NCBI GenBank assembly: GCA_029858755.1
Contig: JAOUEK010000133.1
Coordinates: 1 to 6,258 of the forward strand
Direction: 5' to 3'
DNA: 6,258 nucleotides
Origin: Thermoleophilia bacterium
GTDB lineage: Bacteria > Actinomycetota > Thermoleophilia > Gaiellales > Gaiellaceae
Shown: one piece after another, positions 5,568-6,258 of the stretch
How positions within the stretch are numbered: position 1 is the first letter of the stretch
Layout of the letters: each line of letters starts with the position of its first letter
The notes under the pieces: generated by a model
What the model was told of the DNA's origin: nothing
Seen by the model: only the letters and a program-made list of their open reading frames with translations
Database searches by the model: none
Made by a program: the position numbers and the translations under genes

Positions 5568-6258
5568 CTAGTCGCCGCGCGGGGTCCAGAAGACGTGCGT
5601 GATGCGCTTCACGCCACCCGGCAGCCGGTCGACGTAGACCGAGCCGTTCGCGCGACTGGCCTGCGAGAACGGCGGCGCGTTGCCGACGCCGTTGCCGGAG
5701 CAGTGCGGGTTCTTCGGCGGGCAGCTGCCGCCACCGCCGCCTCCGCCGCCACTGGAGCCGTCGAGGTGCGTGTAGATCGTGAACAGCTGCTCGTAGTCGT
5801 GGCTGTTCGGATGCTGGTTCGAATCCGGGCTGTTCGTGTAGTCCATGCACGTGCCCAGGTTTGGGTTCGAGAAGTTCTCGTCCTGGTGGTCGAGGCCGAA
5901 GGTGTGCCCGAGCTCCTGGCACGTCACGAGCCGCCGCCACGCGGGTGAGTTGTATCCACCGCTCAGCAAGTACGAGTCGTTCAGCTGCACCGTGCCCTGC
6001 GTGATGTGGTCGCCCGAGGCCCAGATCTGGGCGATCCCCAGCCAGCCGCGGTTCCCGTACGTGTCGTTGCACACCTCGACGCGACCCGAGACGGGGCCGC
6101 ACTTCCTGTTGTGCGCGCCCGGAACCTTCCTCACTGAGAGGACCTCCGACCAGTTCCAGTCGCTGATCACTCCGTCGAGGGAGTAGGTGGAGTCACTGCT
6201 CAGGTTGCTCCCGATGTCGAGCGCCAGCGGATTGCTCGATCGCGCCCAGTGGTAGTTG
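5568..6258 (-). CDS. Metzincin-like zinc protease domain protein with Q in the first zinc position (5' end missing)
   Basis: The frame is open to the right edge, so the N-terminus, including any signal peptide, is missing; 229 residues and the TAG at 5570-5568 are visible. The fragment opens 'NYHWARSSNPLALDIGSN' and contains 'GWLGIAQIW' (about 71-79), the metal-site segment 'QELGHTFGLDH' (114-124), 'NLGTCMDY' with a probable Met-turn (about 133-140), and 'HDYEQLFTIYTHLD' (about 153-166). An eight-glycine linker follows, then a tail of about 50 residues (SCPPKNPHC onward) ending 'VFWTPRGD'. The metzincin motif is HExxHxxGxxH; here the first His is Gln (CAG at 5918-5916), while Glu and the other two His remain. 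I recall the same Gln in related actinobacterial proteins but cannot check. Cysteines near 53, 63, 113 and 137 and the linker suggest a secreted protein. Whether it is an active protease is open. Confidence 0.8.
   Translation of the reverse strand, partial: NYHWARSSNPLALDIGSNLSSDSTYSLDGVISDWNWSEVLSVRKVPGAHNRKCGPVSGRVEVCNDTYGNRGWLGIAQIWASGDHITQGTVQLNDSYLLSGGYNSPAWRRLVTCQELGHTFGLDHQDENFSNPNLGTCMDYTNSPDSNQHPNSHDYEQLFTIYTHLDGSSGGGGGGGGSCPPKNPHCSGNGVGNAPPFSQASRANGSVYVDRLPGGVKRITHVFWTPRGD

Noticed and set aside
1..6258. CRISPR array, insertion sequence, integrase, prophage or toxin-antitoxin pair
   Set aside because: No regularly spaced direct repeats, transposase motifs, terminal repeats or matching small gene pairs were seen on either strand.

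Overview
The window is a GC-rich stretch (my impression is about 70% G+C) with strong G/C preference at third codon positions, GTG starts beside ATG starts, short intergenic gaps and several starts without a Shine-Dalgarno sequence. Together with an RsiG-like protein, an ABATE/CGNR regulator and the general protein style, this suggests an actinobacterium, perhaps of the Thermoleophilia (Gaiella/Solirubrobacter-like). That placement is inference; no rRNA or marker gene is present.

Layout. Bases 1-264 hold no gene I can support, only a GC-rich leader with a candidate promoter and a small inverted repeat. A tight plus-strand cluster follows: a small ABM-like alpha/beta-barrel protein (265-573), a PF06541-type membrane protein (587-1054), and a five-Asp-box beta-propeller (1051-2058) whose GTG start overlaps the previous stop. 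The propeller ends in a CTAG tetranucleotide shared with the stop of a minus-strand ABATE/CGNR zinc-finger regulator (2055-2609). That regulator diverges from a DppB/OppB-type ABC permease (2674-3645). Their shared 64-bp AT-rich intergenic region contains a perfect 10+10 bp inverted repeat, a good operator candidate.

Converging on the permease is a minus-strand run of three genes: a glycerophosphodiester phosphodiesterase-like protein (4670-5365), a polyprenyl-phosphate sugar-phosphate transferase (3951-4598), and an 85-aa RsiG-like protein (3654-3911). The RsiG-like protein carries two copies of the c-di-GMP-binding signature E-x3-S-x2-R-x3-[H]-x3-D, with His in place of the usual Gln. Upstream of this run, after a hairpin that may be a terminator, is the 3' part of a metzincin-like secreted protease (5568 to the right edge, 5' end missing), whose zinc motif reads QELGHTFGLDH instead of HExxHxxGxxH.

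How they may work together. The regulator and permease look like a locally controlled uptake unit, but no substrate-binding protein, second permease or ATPase is visible. The phosphodiesterase, sugar transferase and RsiG-like genes are co-directional, with gaps of 71 and 39 bp, and could link envelope glycan or lipid metabolism to a c-di-GMP-responsive regulator. The best leads for something undescribed are the RsiG-like double motif, the operator-like repeat, and the altered metal-site residues in the protease.
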